Below are positions 35,299 through 44,143 of a stretch of DNA of 64,000 bases, piece after piece. A program made the translations under genes and the position numbers. The first letter of the stretch is position 1, and the number at the start of each line of letters is the position of its first letter. The notes beneath the pieces are model-generated. The model made no database searches and was not told where the DNA came from. It was given only the letters and a program-made list of their open reading frames with translations. Origin of the DNA: JAJDAT01 sp964344185 (GTDB lineage Bacteria > Nitrospinota > Nitrospinia > Nitrospinales > JAJDAT01); NCBI GenBank assembly GCA_964344185.1, contig CAYFMN010000019.1:30827-94826 (forward strand), read 5' to 3'.

Positions 35299-35715
35299 TC
35301 AAGGTAAATGAGCCTGCAAAATAGGAGACTCTAGAATCAGACTGTTTTCTTTTGCATGATTCTTTGCTTGTTGAAAGCGTAAAGTCGCTTTTTTGTGCTG
35401 GTCCAGCCTGTCCAGAGTAATCCCCTCGTTGTACAATAAAATTGCAGATGTTGGTTTCAACTTCCCGCCAGCTTGAAAGTTTTGCACGGCAGCCTTGTAA
35501 TCTTTTTTAAGAAAGGATTCAATACCTTGCTTGTTGTAACGAACTAATTGCTCGTCCGAATCGACAGGCAAGGGTAAAGGACCTTCCCCGGCTTTAAACC
35601 CATAAGGAAAACTACCAGCCTTGAATCCATGAGGATTTTCGTTCGTTATTCCAATAGAAGTCAGAGAAAAAAGAAAAATTAAGGACATCAGAATAATTAA
35701 GCTTGTTTTTTTCAT
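35299..35715 (-). CDS. Secreted TPR-like protein
   Basis: 138 aa with a signal peptide (TSLIILMSLIFLFSLTSIG). A short direct repeat HGFKAGSFPYGFKAG follows, then about two TPR-like helices pairs (RYNKQGIESFLKKDYKAAVQ, LLYNEGITLDRLDQHKKATL). Probably a periplasmic protein-protein interaction module. AAGGAGAA precedes ATG 35715. First gene of the 35715-to-34507 group. Confidence 0.75.
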   Translation of the reverse strand: MKKTSLIILMSLIFLFSLTSIGITNENPHGFKAGSFPYGFKAGEGPLPLPVDSDEQLVRYNKQGIESFLKKDYKAAVQNFQAGGKLKPTSAILLYNEGITLDRLDQHKKATLRFQQAKNHAKENSLILESPILQAHLP

Positions 35716-35766
35716 GATATTTCTCCTTATACAAATTAAATCAACAAATGATTTGAGTTAAGATTA

Positions 35767-36039
35767 ATGCGGTTCCTACATACACGAAGCCAATTAGAAA
35801 CTTGCACAAAAAACCTCGCCATTGGCAACTTTGAAAAACTTTTCAAAGTTCAATTCTTAATACTTCAAAAGACATGCCAAAAACATTTAAGCCCCATAAA
35901 CCCTTTTAAACCAATAGATAAAAGCTCCATAGAAGAGAAAAATGTTTTGATAGGCAGCGGTCCAAAAAAACCGGTACAATGGCAAGTAGTAAAATTTGAG
36001 AGTGAAGCAAAAGCGCTTTACGAAAATCGGTATAAATAA
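35767..36039 (+). CDS. Possible small protein
   Basis: 90-codon frame (ATG 35767) with no recognised domain and no ribosome-binding site. Basic, with two Cys. It ends just before a hairpin at 36043. It may be a chance ORF in the leader of the sigma-54 activator. Confidence 0.3.
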   Translation: MRFLHTRSQLETCTKNLAIGNFEKLFKVQFLILQKTCQKHLSPINPFKPIDKSSIEEKNVLIGSGPKKPVQWQVVKFESEAKALYENRYK

Positions 36040-36042
36040 ACC

Positions 36043-36066
36043 GGTCCGGTTTAAATGAACCGGACC
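36043..36066 (+). promoter_or_regulatory. Hairpin ahead of the sigma-54 activator
   Basis: GGTCCGGTT (36043-36051) pairs perfectly with AACCGGACC (36058-36066) around a 6-nt loop TAAATG that contains one candidate start codon (36055). Without a T run it is not a standard terminator; it may be a translational switch or a palindromic operator. Confidence 0.5.
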
Positions 36067-36084
36067 TGTACGGGAAGGTCAAAA

Positions 36085-37521
36085 GTGGAACAGGATTTGA
36101 AGCAAATTTTGGATCATGCGGTAGAGGGCCTTTTTTTAGTTGGCAAGAATCGCGATCCTGTTTTCCTTAGTAAAATTTGTGAGGAGTTGTATGGCTTTTC
36201 CCGCGAGGATATCCTGCGAAATGCTTTCTTGAAATTTGAGGAACTGGAAGGACGTTGGAAAAAAGTCTTGGAATGTCGAAATAGCGACTCCTTTGTAGAA
36301 ATAGAAGGCGCTATTGAAACATTATTAGTTTCAAGAAATAATGGGCAGCAGATGTGGCTGGAAGCTCGATATATTCCCATACTTGGGCCGGATTGTGACA
36401 GTATCGAGTTTATTTTGGGAGTGTTGAGAGATATCAGCGCGCTCAAAATATCGGAAAAAGAAAATAAGACGTCTCGGGAAGACGCCCATGCTTTAAGAGA
36501 AGACCTGGAAGCTGATTATAATTTCTCAAAAATTATCGGCGCTTCTTCTCAAATTACGGAATGTCTGGAATACACCGCAAAAGTTTCCAAGGAGGAAACG
36601 ACCGTTATGCTCATAGGCGAAAGCGGTGTTGGTAAAGAGCTATTTGCAAGAGCGATTCACTTCAATAGTAAAAGGAACGGAAAACCATTTGTCCCCGTCA
36701 ATTGTTCCGCTTTTCCAGATACATTGATCGAAAGCGAGTTGTTTGGTTACGAAAAAGGAGCATTCACAGGCGCCGAGACGGATAAAATTGGAAAAGTGCA
36801 AATGGCGGAAGGAGGAACGTTCTTTTTAGACGAAGTCACCGAATTGAGTCCCCAGGCCCAAACTAAACTTTTACGTCTGGTTCAGGAACAGGAATTTCAG
36901 CCTTTGGGTAGCGAGAAAATTCTAAAGGCCGATATCAGGTTTATCGCTGCAACCAATCAGGATCCTAAAACTTTGGTGAACCAAGGATGCTTTCGCGAAG
37001 ATCTTTATTTCCGGTTATTCGTCTATCCGATCTTCATACCTTCACTCAGACAGAGAAAAGAGGATATTATTCTTTTAGCGGAGCATTTCCTTGAATCTCT
37101 TACTAAAAAAATGGGTAAGAGAAACGTTCAAATGACGGCAAATGCTAAAAAATCTCTAATCGAATATTCTTGGCCGGGAAATATCAGGGAACTTCAAAAT
37201 GTACTGGAGCGGGCTCTTATCCTCGCTAAAGGAGGCGATATTGGTGAGAAGCATTTGCCTTTTCAGATAAGAAATGAGCAGGATTCCTCTGTTGAAGCGC
37301 TTTTAATAGATGCGCTCCCAAAAGGGTTTTCAATTGAGGATTACAAGAATCAATGGGAAAAAAGAGTCATTCAAAAAGCTATGAAAGAATGTTCCCGCAA
37401 CAAAGCCAAAGCGGGCCGTATGCTCGGCCTGAGTCGTTCTGCATTAAGATATAAGTTGAAAAAACACAAACTGTTAGAAGACAATGAAACCATAGAAGAA
37501 AATACAAAACAAATCGAGTGA
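36085..37521 (+). CDS. Sigma-54-dependent transcriptional activator with PAS domain
   Basis: NtrC-family. N-terminal PAS domain (GLFLVGKNRDPVFLSKICEE), then AAA+ domain with Walker A GESGVGKE, sigma-54 contact loop GAFTGAE, Walker B GTFFLDEV and arginine-finger region, then a Fis HTH (AKAGRMLGLSRSALRYKLKK). The GTG at 36085 is preferred because GGGAAGG precedes it; an ATG at 36055 (inside a hairpin loop, no site) would add ten residues. The PAS domain replaces a receiver domain, so it probably senses a ligand or redox signal and not a phosphoryl group. No cognate target is obvious. Confidence 0.88.
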   Translation: MEQDLKQILDHAVEGLFLVGKNRDPVFLSKICEELYGFSREDILRNAFLKFEELEGRWKKVLECRNSDSFVEIEGAIETLLVSRNNGQQMWLEARYIPILGPDCDSIEFILGVLRDISALKISEKENKTSREDAHALREDLEADYNFSKIIGASSQITECLEYTAKVSKEETTVMLIGESGVGKELFARAIHFNSKRNGKPFVPVNCSAFPDTLIESELFGYEKGAFTGAETDKIGKVQMAEGGTFFLDEVTELSPQAQTKLLRLVQEQEFQPLGSEKILKADIRFIAATNQDPKTLVNQGCFREDLYFRLFVYPIFIPSLRQRKEDIILLAEHFLESLTKKMGKRNVQMTANAKKSLIEYSWPGNIRELQNVLERALILAKGGDIGEKHLPFQIRNEQDSSVEALLIDALPKGFSIEDYKNQWEKRVIQKAMKECSRNKAKAGRMLGLSRSALRYKLKKHKLLEDNETIEENTKQIE

Positions 37522-37658
37522 CATTTTTTTAATAAAGGAGTTTATTAATAGTTAGTAGCTCTTTTTCTCGTCACCTATTCCCCTTTCCAGTAAGTAGATT
37601 TTTTAATTTTATCGCCGCTAGGTTCTTGCGATATTTAATCGTTTTCCATCTGACTTTT

Positions 37659-37721
37659 AAGGGCTTAGCCGATTTTGGTCAAACCCTTGCTTTTCGTGTT
37701 TGTAGTCAAAGTGTAATCAAA
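37659..37721 (+). other. Sequence resembling the tRNA-Pro island junction flank
   Basis: AAGGGCTTAGCC...GGTCAAACCCTT hairpin followed by TGTAGTCAAAGTGTAATCAAA matches the order found after tRNA-Pro (AAGGACTTAGTC hairpin, then TGTAGTCAAAATGTAGTCAAA at 17660-17680). No tRNA remnant lies next to it. It may be a scar of a related element. Confidence 0.45.
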
Positions 37722-37744
37722 CAATTTTATTTAGTCGAATTTTA

Positions 37745-38272
37745 CTATCTTTCACTCTCGTTTTTAGGAGGCAGTAAATCTTCTAAAAAAAACGCAGCTA
37801 GTTCAGATCGGTTGCCTAACCCTGTTTTTTGGTAAATCGATTGAGATTGCTGTTGAACGGTTTTTAACTTTGTGTCGCGAAAATCCGCAATTTCCTTTAA
37901 AGAAAACCCTTTCAATAATAAAAAACCCACCTCCGTTTCCGCAGGAGTCAATTTCCATTTTCCAAACTGTTCTTCTATTTTTACGGAGAGCCCTTCTAAA
38001 AGCTGATGGGTTTCAGATTTCCATCGCTCCTTTTCTTGCAAAAGATTATCAATATTAATTTGAAGCGATTTGATTTCGGTTTTGGCTAAAATTAGCCTGT
38101 AGATCGACCAAACAAATAGAGCCGTAGTAAGACCTAATAGTATTCCCTCGAATATTAGATGAGAGCCAGATCCTCCGCTTTTGTAATCTGTCAGAAGGTC
38201 CATCCCGACCATCGCTAATAATATTCCCGAAAAAAGCAAAAGGATAAAACTAACCCTCTTGGCATCCTCCAT
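37745..38272 (-). CDS. Membrane-anchored LuxR-type HTH regulator
   Basis: 175 aa. Two N-terminal membrane helices (VSFILLLFSGILLAMVGMDL, LIFEGILLGLTTALFVWSIY), a coiled linker (EIKSLQINIDNLLQEKERW) and a C-terminal LuxR/GerE HTH (LTPAETEVGFLLLKGFSLKE, then TVQQQSQSIYQKTGLGNRSE). No receiver domain, so the signal is sensed through the membrane part or a partner. It is divergent from the DUF2231 membrane gene, 137 bp apart, which it may regulate. Confidence 0.75.
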   Translation of the reverse strand: MEDAKRVSFILLLFSGILLAMVGMDLLTDYKSGGSGSHLIFEGILLGLTTALFVWSIYRLILAKTEIKSLQINIDNLLQEKERWKSETHQLLEGLSVKIEEQFGKWKLTPAETEVGFLLLKGFSLKEIADFRDTKLKTVQQQSQSIYQKTGLGNRSELAAFFLEDLLPPKNESER

Positions 38273-38409
38273 TTGACCTAAGCCCTTTATAAGTTATTGA
38301 TTTAAAAAGAAAAAAATGTAAGCCAAAGACCGGATGTTTTTTTCCGGTTTTTTGCCCAAAATTACTCTTAGAAGTTTTAAAAAGTCAATTTTTAAAAAAG
38401 GAGATTATC

Positions 38410-38949
38410 ATGTTTAATTTACCATTGCATCCCTTAGTCGTTCACTTCCCAATTGTGCTGGGAGTTCTATTACCCTTTGTCGGCTTCATTTTTTGGTGGG
38501 GCGTCAAAAAAGGCGTGGCGCCTCAAAAAGTTTGGGCGTTGGTAGCGGTTCTTGCTTTGGCATATAGCGTGTCGGCAATCGTGGCCATTGAATTAGGTGA
38601 AAATGATGAAGAAAAAGTTGAAAAGATTGTATCCGAGAGAGTCATCGAAGAGCATGAAGAAGCGGGAGAAATAATCCCCTGGGTAGCGGGGACCTTATTT
38701 TTAGTTTCTTTAGCAGGATATCTGCGTAAAGACTCGGATAACCTCCGATTGGCGTTGGCTATATTAAGCTTAATAGCAATTATCCCTTTAGCGAATACAG
38801 GGCATACTGGTGGAGAGTTAGTTTATAAATACGGGGCGGCGACAGCTCATTTACCTCCAAAACAACAAGCTTTGATCCTGTCGGGAACATTTAATGCGAA
38901 GGATAAGCTAATGGAGCAAGATAAAGACAAGGATAAAGATAATGACTAA
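38410..38949 (+). CDS. DUF2231-like membrane protein
   Basis: 179 aa. Four helices with conserved LHPLVVHFPI at the start and GHTGGELVYKYG near the end, the histidine marks of DUF2231. The tail is charged (KLMEQDKDKDKDND). The His residues could bind haem or metal; function unknown. AAAGGAG precedes ATG 38410. A dispersed repeat follows 37 bp downstream. Confidence 0.8.
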   Translation: MFNLPLHPLVVHFPIVLGVLLPFVGFIFWWGVKKGVAPQKVWALVAVLALAYSVSAIVAIELGENDEEKVEKIVSERVIEEHEEAGEIIPWVAGTLFLVSLAGYLRKDSDNLRLALAILSLIAIIPLANTGHTGGELVYKYGAATAHLPPKQQALILSGTFNAKDKLMEQDKDKDKDND

Positions 38950-38986
38950 TTTGCATCAAGTTTATTGTTTTATTGCTGGTTGGGTA

Positions 38987-39093
38987 TTAAGGGAATCTCT
39001 AAAAATTCAGATTTGCCAGGAGCCTGGCGCTTAAATTCAAGGGCCAGGCGATAGCAAACCAGTAAAAATGCCAATTATTAGAAATCCCCTTAA
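38987..39093. repeat. Interspersed palindromic element, copy 4
   Basis: 107 bp, TTAAGGGAATCTCTAA...TTAGAAATCCCCTTAA. Best-preserved internal hairpin: GCCTGGCGCTT pairs with AAGGGCCAGGC. It follows the DUF2231 gene. Confidence 0.9.
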
Positions 39094-39112
39094 ATTATTT
39101 TTGATCTATTTC

Positions 39113-39145
39113 AAGGGCTTACCAACTTTTTGGTAGGTCCTTTTA
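39113..39145. terminator. Terminator between convergent genes
   Basis: AAGGGCTTACCAA/TTGGTAGGTCCTT stem with a T-rich tail. Stops DUF2231 transcripts and perhaps the sulfotransferase operon from the other side. Confidence 0.7.
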
Positions 39146-39173
39146 TTATGCAATATGTTGTTTTGTAGGTAAA

Positions 39174-40148
39174 TTATATCGAATAGATTGATCCTGAGAG
39201 CAGATTATTTTCCAGAATATTACATTTATCTAATAAATTATCATCGTAACTTTCTGTTATGTTTTTTGATGATAGTGAAAATGAAAAATCAATATTAAGG
39301 TTGACGTCTAGTTTTTCAAGCACTTTGTTTTGAACGCTTTTTTTATCGCATAAAGCTTCGTAGGAAATAAAAATCACTGATGGGTGATTTAAATATTTTT
39401 GATGTACCATGTCATAAAAAAATAACCACTGTTCCAACCAATAATTAAGAGAAAACGGATCTTTAAAATCCTTTGGCGAATGCCAGCTTTTATGGATTAA
39501 ACCGAACTCTAAATGTCCCAGGTAATTCATATATTGCGATATGAATTTATTTTGTTCGTGTAACCTACAAAAATTGCGATGTTGTGATAACAATGAATTA
39601 GCGTGTTGTAATGCGCTACGGAAGGGTATAACAAATTTTGCATTAGGGAAAATAGAATGAAGTAAATCTATACGCTTAAAGTTATTATTATTTTTGCTTA
39701 GATATCGTTTTTTTTTATATTTCTTCAATATTAATGAAATAAATACGCTTAAATTATTCCTGGTTTCATTTTCGTCGAAAGTTTGGAAAAACACATCGTC
39801 AAACGCTTCTGGAGATTGCAAATTAATTTTTATACCGTCTTTATGCATGCGTTCTTTAGAGGGAGTTTTTTGTTGTTTTCTTATTTTTGAGAATAGATTT
39901 GGCGACAAGATAAATGGCATGTCGCTATAGGTAAGAGAAGCGTAAATATTTGTTTTATATAAAAACTCTAAAAGAATCGTTGTGCCGGAGCGTGGAAGGC
40001 CAGTGACAAATACATGCTGATCATTTTGTGAGTTTGATAATTGTTTTTCGAAGATAATTTTTTCAATTTCAAACAGGGATTTTTTGACAAATTTATTTCC
40101 CAACGCTAAATGGTGGGTTTGTTGTTGGATAAAACTATAATTGTGCAC
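39174..40148 (-). CDS. PAPS-dependent sulfotransferase
   Basis: 324 aa. The 5'-phosphosulfate-binding loop is VFVTGLPRSGTTILLEFL (~residues 48-64), followed by FVIPFRSALQHANSLLSQHR for the 3'-phosphate site. Sulfotransferase_3 type. It would move sulfate from PAPS to a carbohydrate, lipid or peptide. Last of a four-gene operon; overlaps the gene before it by 14 bp. Substrate unknown. Confidence 0.8.
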   Translation of the reverse strand: MHNYSFIQQQTHHLALGNKFVKKSLFEIEKIIFEKQLSNSQNDQHVFVTGLPRSGTTILLEFLYKTNIYASLTYSDMPFILSPNLFSKIRKQQKTPSKERMHKDGIKINLQSPEAFDDVFFQTFDENETRNNLSVFISLILKKYKKKRYLSKNNNNFKRIDLLHSIFPNAKFVIPFRSALQHANSLLSQHRNFCRLHEQNKFISQYMNYLGHLEFGLIHKSWHSPKDFKDPFSLNYWLEQWLFFYDMVHQKYLNHPSVIFISYEALCDKKSVQNKVLEKLDVNLNIDFSFSLSSKNITESYDDNLLDKCNILENNLLSGSIYSI

Positions 40149-40500
40149 GGTTCATGTTCTTTAAATAAAAGTAAATTAACCCAATAATCGTCGCTTCTAG
40201 TGTTCCTTTTACTGTGAGTAAATAAGATCCAAATAAGGGGTAAATATAATTCAATATTAGATAAAAAACTAAAATAATTGCGAAAAAACATAAAATCCGA
40301 GCTGAGGAGAAAAACAATAAATAGGAATATTTAAAAATTATTTTTTCTTTCCAATGGTCGGATATTTTCTTCGAGAATACCGTTCTTTTGATCTTTTTGA
40401 TAATTATTAAATAGTTTTCAAGTTTGCTTATAAACTTGAAATATTGAAATATATGAATTGAAACTGCGGAAAAAATGAATAGAAAAATATGAACCTTCAA
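40135..40500 (-). CDS. Small membrane protein of the sulfotransferase operon
   Basis: 121 aa with three or four hydrophobic stretches (IFLFIFSAVSIHIFQYF, ILCFFAIILVFYLILNYI, TLEATIIGLIYFYL). Unrecognised family. The start overlaps the stop of the preceding gene by four bases and the end overlaps the sulfotransferase, so it is tightly coupled. Confidence 0.65.
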   Translation of the reverse strand: MKVHIFLFIFSAVSIHIFQYFKFISKLENYLIIIKKIKRTVFSKKISDHWKEKIIFKYSYLLFFSSARILCFFAIILVFYLILNYIYPLFGSYLLTVKGTLEATIIGLIYFYLKNMNRAQL

Positions 40501-40709
40501 TTTTCATTTTCCGATTTTTTTTGATTTCTATTTTTGAAAAACTTCTTAATCGGAAAATAAATGACGCCGAATAATGCTGCAAAAATGGCGACGACAACGC
40601 CTAATGTTGCCGCGATTATGCCGCCTCCCATACCAGGGCCAATGTATGCATGAACTGGGGAGCTGATTAAAGTGAGGATGACAATAAAAAAAAGATTTAA
40701 TTTGAACAT
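40497..40709 (-). CDS. Short two-helix membrane protein (AYIGPGMGGG type)
   Basis: 70 aa. Signal-like helix ending SSPVHA, then YIGPGMGGGIIAATLGVVVA and a second helix with a basic tail. Small proteins with an AYIGPGxGxG signature occur beside cell-surface polysaccharide genes. Overlaps the upstream gene by 13 bp. Confidence 0.7.
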   Translation of the reverse strand: MFKLNLFFIVILTLISSPVHAYIGPGMGGGIIAATLGVVVAIFAALFGVIYFPIKKFFKNRNQKKSENEN

Positions 40710-42061
40710 GATGTATTTAGTATTTTTTGTCTTAATTTAAGAGAAGTTTTTTCGTCAATAATTCTTGACCACCATAAATAATATGCTTTTCCGTTTTTTC
40801 CTTTATTCATGTATTCCCATTCTAAGTCTCCATTTGAATTAAACATTAGAATTCTTCCTTCGTCTCTTTCTTCAACAAACATTGAGCCGTCTGGCAAAAT
40901 TTCATTTAAACCATGCTCTATTGTTTGGACATTATTCGATTTCATACTCCCTGCAAATTTTTGACGAAACTCTTTTGTTGTAAAGTTGTATATGAGAACC
41001 TCGCTATTAGTTATAATTCTCCTTCCCAGAGCTGTCAAAAAAACATTGTTGTTGAATATTGATATTTCTTTATCGTTAATAATATCAACATCGTGTTGGT
41101 TATAAAAATCTCCCGTAAGAATATTAATAATTTTATTTGACGATGGACGATAGTGCATAATCATGGATAAATTTCTTAAACTTAAAAATACATCTCCTTG
41201 CTTCCAATGAGGACCATCGCTAAGCGCAGGTTGAATGTCGTTTAAGTGAATTCGATCAAATAAATAATCTTGCTGAGAAAAAAGAAGATATTTATAACCA
41301 TTGTTGATTAAAATCTCCGATACCGACTTTTGATAAAGTACTTTGCCGTCCGGCGAAATTTTAGTGATTGCGTCATCCTGGTAATTATTACGATTTTCTC
41401 CAACCAATTCTTTATCTACAGCGAATGGAAACATATGAGATGGAGTCCAATAATTTCCTTCGTGATCTATAGCATTTGAATGATGAAATGCATCTTGATC
41501 GTTGACCCACAATAAATTGCTGCAAAAATCTATTTTTACTAGCGGAGAATCGCTGTGAAAGATGAGAGATCCGTTGCTAGTTATCAACGGATTCCAAAAA
41601 AAATACCTTCCAGGTTTTTTGTTTATTAATAATTTTTTAAATTCAGCTCGGTTTGTATCGGTCTTGCTATTAATAAGATTGATGTCTGGATTAAAAGCGT
41701 GTAATACGGAAAAATCATTTTGATCGACTATTTCAACGACGTTTTGCTTCGAATTGAAGTCATAGCGTGAAAGCAAAAGAAGTTTGTTTCTGTTTGTTGA
41801 AATATATTTTTTGAAACGGGGTTTGTTTGTGAATCGAGAGTTTTTAACTTCAAACTCATAGGCGCCGGATGTCGAGTAGACCAAATAAATTTGTTTTAAA
41901 TTATAAGGTATTTCTGCAAGAATTAACGCCGTTCTGGATATAACTCCTAACTTTTGAAAACCAACTAGTTCTTGCCTAACTAAAATGCCAAAACTTATCG
42001 CAAAGATTATTGACAAAACAAAGGTAAGATATAAAATCCAGGCGTCTATCTTTTTAAACAT
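40697..42061 (-). CDS. Arylsulfotransferase (ASST)-like membrane-anchored beta-propeller
   Basis: 454 aa. One N-terminal membrane helix (LYLTFVLSIIFAISFGILV), then a beta-propeller with histidines in AFHHSNAIDHEGNYW, RIHLNDIQPALSDGPHW and YNQHDVDI, matching ASST-family signatures. True ASSTs transfer sulfate between phenols in the periplasm using a catalytic His; the exact residue cannot be assigned here. First gene of the operon, so it and the PAPS-dependent enzyme probably act on one surface molecule from opposite sides of the membrane. Confidence 0.7.
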   Translation of the reverse strand: MFKKIDAWILYLTFVLSIIFAISFGILVRQELVGFQKLGVISRTALILAEIPYNLKQIYLVYSTSGAYEFEVKNSRFTNKPRFKKYISTNRNKLLLLSRYDFNSKQNVVEIVDQNDFSVLHAFNPDINLINSKTDTNRAEFKKLLINKKPGRYFFWNPLITSNGSLIFHSDSPLVKIDFCSNLLWVNDQDAFHHSNAIDHEGNYWTPSHMFPFAVDKELVGENRNNYQDDAITKISPDGKVLYQKSVSEILINNGYKYLLFSQQDYLFDRIHLNDIQPALSDGPHWKQGDVFLSLRNLSMIMHYRPSSNKIINILTGDFYNQHDVDIINDKEISIFNNNVFLTALGRRIITNSEVLIYNFTTKEFRQKFAGSMKSNNVQTIEHGLNEILPDGSMFVEERDEGRILMFNSNGDLEWEYMNKGKNGKAYYLWWSRIIDEKTSLKLRQKILNTSCSN

Positions 42062-42096
42062 TTTCTATACCTAAATATCCCCTTAGGTTTTCCTTA

Positions 42097-42136
42097 GATT
42101 CGAGTTTGCCGAATGGCGTAAACCATTTCTCGAATC
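42097..42136 (-). promoter_or_regulatory. Leader hairpin ahead of the sulfotransferase operon
   Basis: GATTCGAG/CTCGAATC outer stem with an inner AATGG/CCATT stem, starting about 36 bp upstream of the ASST-like start codon on the minus strand. May be a leader RNA or operator. The remainder of the 448 bp to 42509 shows no gene. Confidence 0.45.
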
Positions 42137-42509
42137 AACATTACCTTTTCAAGCTCTGATTTCCCTACCAATTTATAACTTCGTCAATTGCGGTTTTGAC
42201 CGTTTTGAAAAATATATCTTAGAGGTAAGAAGCAAGAGGAAATTATTCATAAACTTCACTTAGTTAATAAATTATTACTGTACGCTAAGAAATTGCTGCC
42301 TGCAAAGATTTTTAGTTTGGACTTAAGTTTTATTTTTCAAGGAGTTAGGGTAAAAATAAATGTTTTTGTTATTTTTGCCTAGTGCTTTTTACTAGTAGGG
42401 GTTATTATTACATTAATCGTTTATAATTTATAAAAATGTAGTTTTGTTTTGAAAAAACGAATTTAATAAATTGATCCATCCGTTCGTAAAAATAAAATCA
42501 AGAGGAGTT

Positions 42510-43397
42510 ATGCGATTACTCAACTATCACCACCTTTATTATTTCCAAGCGATTGCGAATGAAGGAAGCATTGCGGAAGCCTCCAAAAAATTGAGACTTG
42601 GTCAACCGACCTTGAGCTCCCAATTAAAATCATTAGAAGAAATTTTAGATACGCGTTTATTTGATCGTAAGAATAAAAAACTATTTATTACGGAAGCTGG
42701 ACAAGTTGCTCTCGAATATGCAAACCAAATTTTTTCTTTGGGAGACGAATTATTAGAAGTAATAGAAAGCAAAAGCTTTTCAAAGCGTTCGAATGTTCGA
42801 ATTGGAGCTTTAGAAAGTTTGCCTAAAAGGCTTATTCAGCAATTAATCCATTTCGCCCAGGATGGAGAAAAATGCAATATTACGGTATTGGAAGGCACGG
42901 CGGACTATTTGTTCAGAGAACTCGCGGCGCATCGAATTGATTTGGTGCTTTCTAATTTTCCTCCGAATATTGCCGATGAAGGACAATTTACCTCAAGATT
43001 ATTAGTGAGCGCTCCAATTGCAATTTTTGGAACAAAAAGATTTAGACATTTAAGAGGTAATTTCCCGCATTCATTACAGGGACAGCCGTTTATTTTGCCA
43101 ACGTTGCACAGTAAACTACGACACGACTTGGATCATTATTTTCGCATCAATAATATTTCGATTGATAGGACTATTGAGACTCAGGATACGAGCGTTCAAA
43201 AGATTTTGGGAATTGAAGGATTAGGTTTGGTGCCCTTGCCAGAGTTTGCCGGGCTTGAATTAGTAAAAGAAAAAAAATTACTGAATTTAGGACCGCTTCC
43301 AGACATTGTTGAAGACTTTTGGATTATATCCGGTATCCGTAAAATTTCAAACCCTCAAGCTAAATGGTTAATGGATAATTTTGAATTAAATATTTAA
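42510..43397 (+). CDS. LysR-family regulator, NhaR-like
   Basis: About 295 aa. MRLLNYHHLYYFQAIANEGS and LRLGQPTLSSQLKSLEE are the NhaR-type winged HTH; the C-terminal substrate-binding domain includes RIGALESLPKRLIQQLI. NhaR relatives respond to Na+ and control Na+/H+ antiporter or envelope genes. AGAGGAG lies just ahead of ATG 42510. No antiporter is adjacent in this window; the KefB-type gene is 38 kb away. Confidence 0.85.
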   Translation: MRLLNYHHLYYFQAIANEGSIAEASKKLRLGQPTLSSQLKSLEEILDTRLFDRKNKKLFITEAGQVALEYANQIFSLGDELLEVIESKSFSKRSNVRIGALESLPKRLIQQLIHFAQDGEKCNITVLEGTADYLFRELAAHRIDLVLSNFPPNIADEGQFTSRLLVSAPIAIFGTKRFRHLRGNFPHSLQGQPFILPTLHSKLRHDLDHYFRINNISIDRTIETQDTSVQKILGIEGLGLVPLPEFAGLELVKEKKLLNLGPLPDIVEDFWIISGIRKISNPQAKWLMDNFELNI

Positions 43398-43434
43398 TCG
43401 TTTAATTTTTGGGCTTCGTCAGATTATGGGATGT

Positions 43435-43695
43435 TTAGGAATCGTTATCTTCCTCGTTTTGGGTCATTGCTTCTTCTTTAAACATAAGCCAGAAGATGTT
43501 GATATTTGTTTTTTTGTGCAAGCGCGCTAAGGTTTCAATCGAAGGCAATGCTTTATTTGTCTCGATTTCGGATAAAGTGGTTATTCCCGTTCCAACTTTT
43601 TTAGCTAATCGTTCAAGAGTAAGTTTTTCAAGTTTGCGCCACTTTCTTAAACGCTCTCCAAATCCTGATTTTATAACCGATGTTTTCCGTGCCAT
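43435..43695 (-). CDS. Small XRE-family HTH regulator
   Basis: 86 aa, one HTH_3 domain (LRKWRKLEKLTLERLAKKVG, TTLSEIETNKALPSIETLAR). Acidic tail. Converges on the NhaR-like gene, 37 bp apart. No partner toxin seen. Confidence 0.8.
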   Translation of the reverse strand: MARKTSVIKSGFGERLRKWRKLEKLTLERLAKKVGTGITTLSEIETNKALPSIETLARLHKKTNINIFWLMFKEEAMTQNEEDNDS

Positions 43696-44143
43696 TTTTA
43701 ATTACTCCACTTAGTTAATGAGCGTAAATGGCGTTAAGGGTTGCCAAGCTCTCAGCGCTCGACGCCATTCGAACTAACGGCGACAGGTTATAATATTGAA
43801 TAAGCCGTGCTCCATAGTTGTTTATTGCCAAATTTTTTTAGATTAAACGCAATATTTTCTAAACCTTGGAAATCGTATTTCTCAAGAGATCTGATTAATT
43901 TGTCTGCTTTTTTTGAACAATATGCTCCTTGTAGCATAAAATAACAAGGGCATGGAAGAGGGAATTGATTATATTGTGAGTTTTGTTAGAACGAATATGG
44001 TTGCTAATAGATAAGGTCAACCAAACGTTCGTTTTTCAGAAGTTAAATTAGAGTGTCTTTTAGATGATTTCTATCGGCGTGTTGCCTGTAATCTATAAAA
44101 TAAAGCGCTTAAAGCGTGAGCGCTTTTCAGATTTTTGGTCGTT
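43696..44143. other. Intergenic with two hairpins
   Basis: 448 bp with no gene seen. AATGGCGT (43727-43734) pairs with ACGCCATT (43762-43769) just upstream of the XRE gene, a possible operator. AAAGCGCT/AGCGCTTT (44102-44126) lies 18 bp past the small gene at 44144 and could end the creA unit. Confidence 0.45.
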
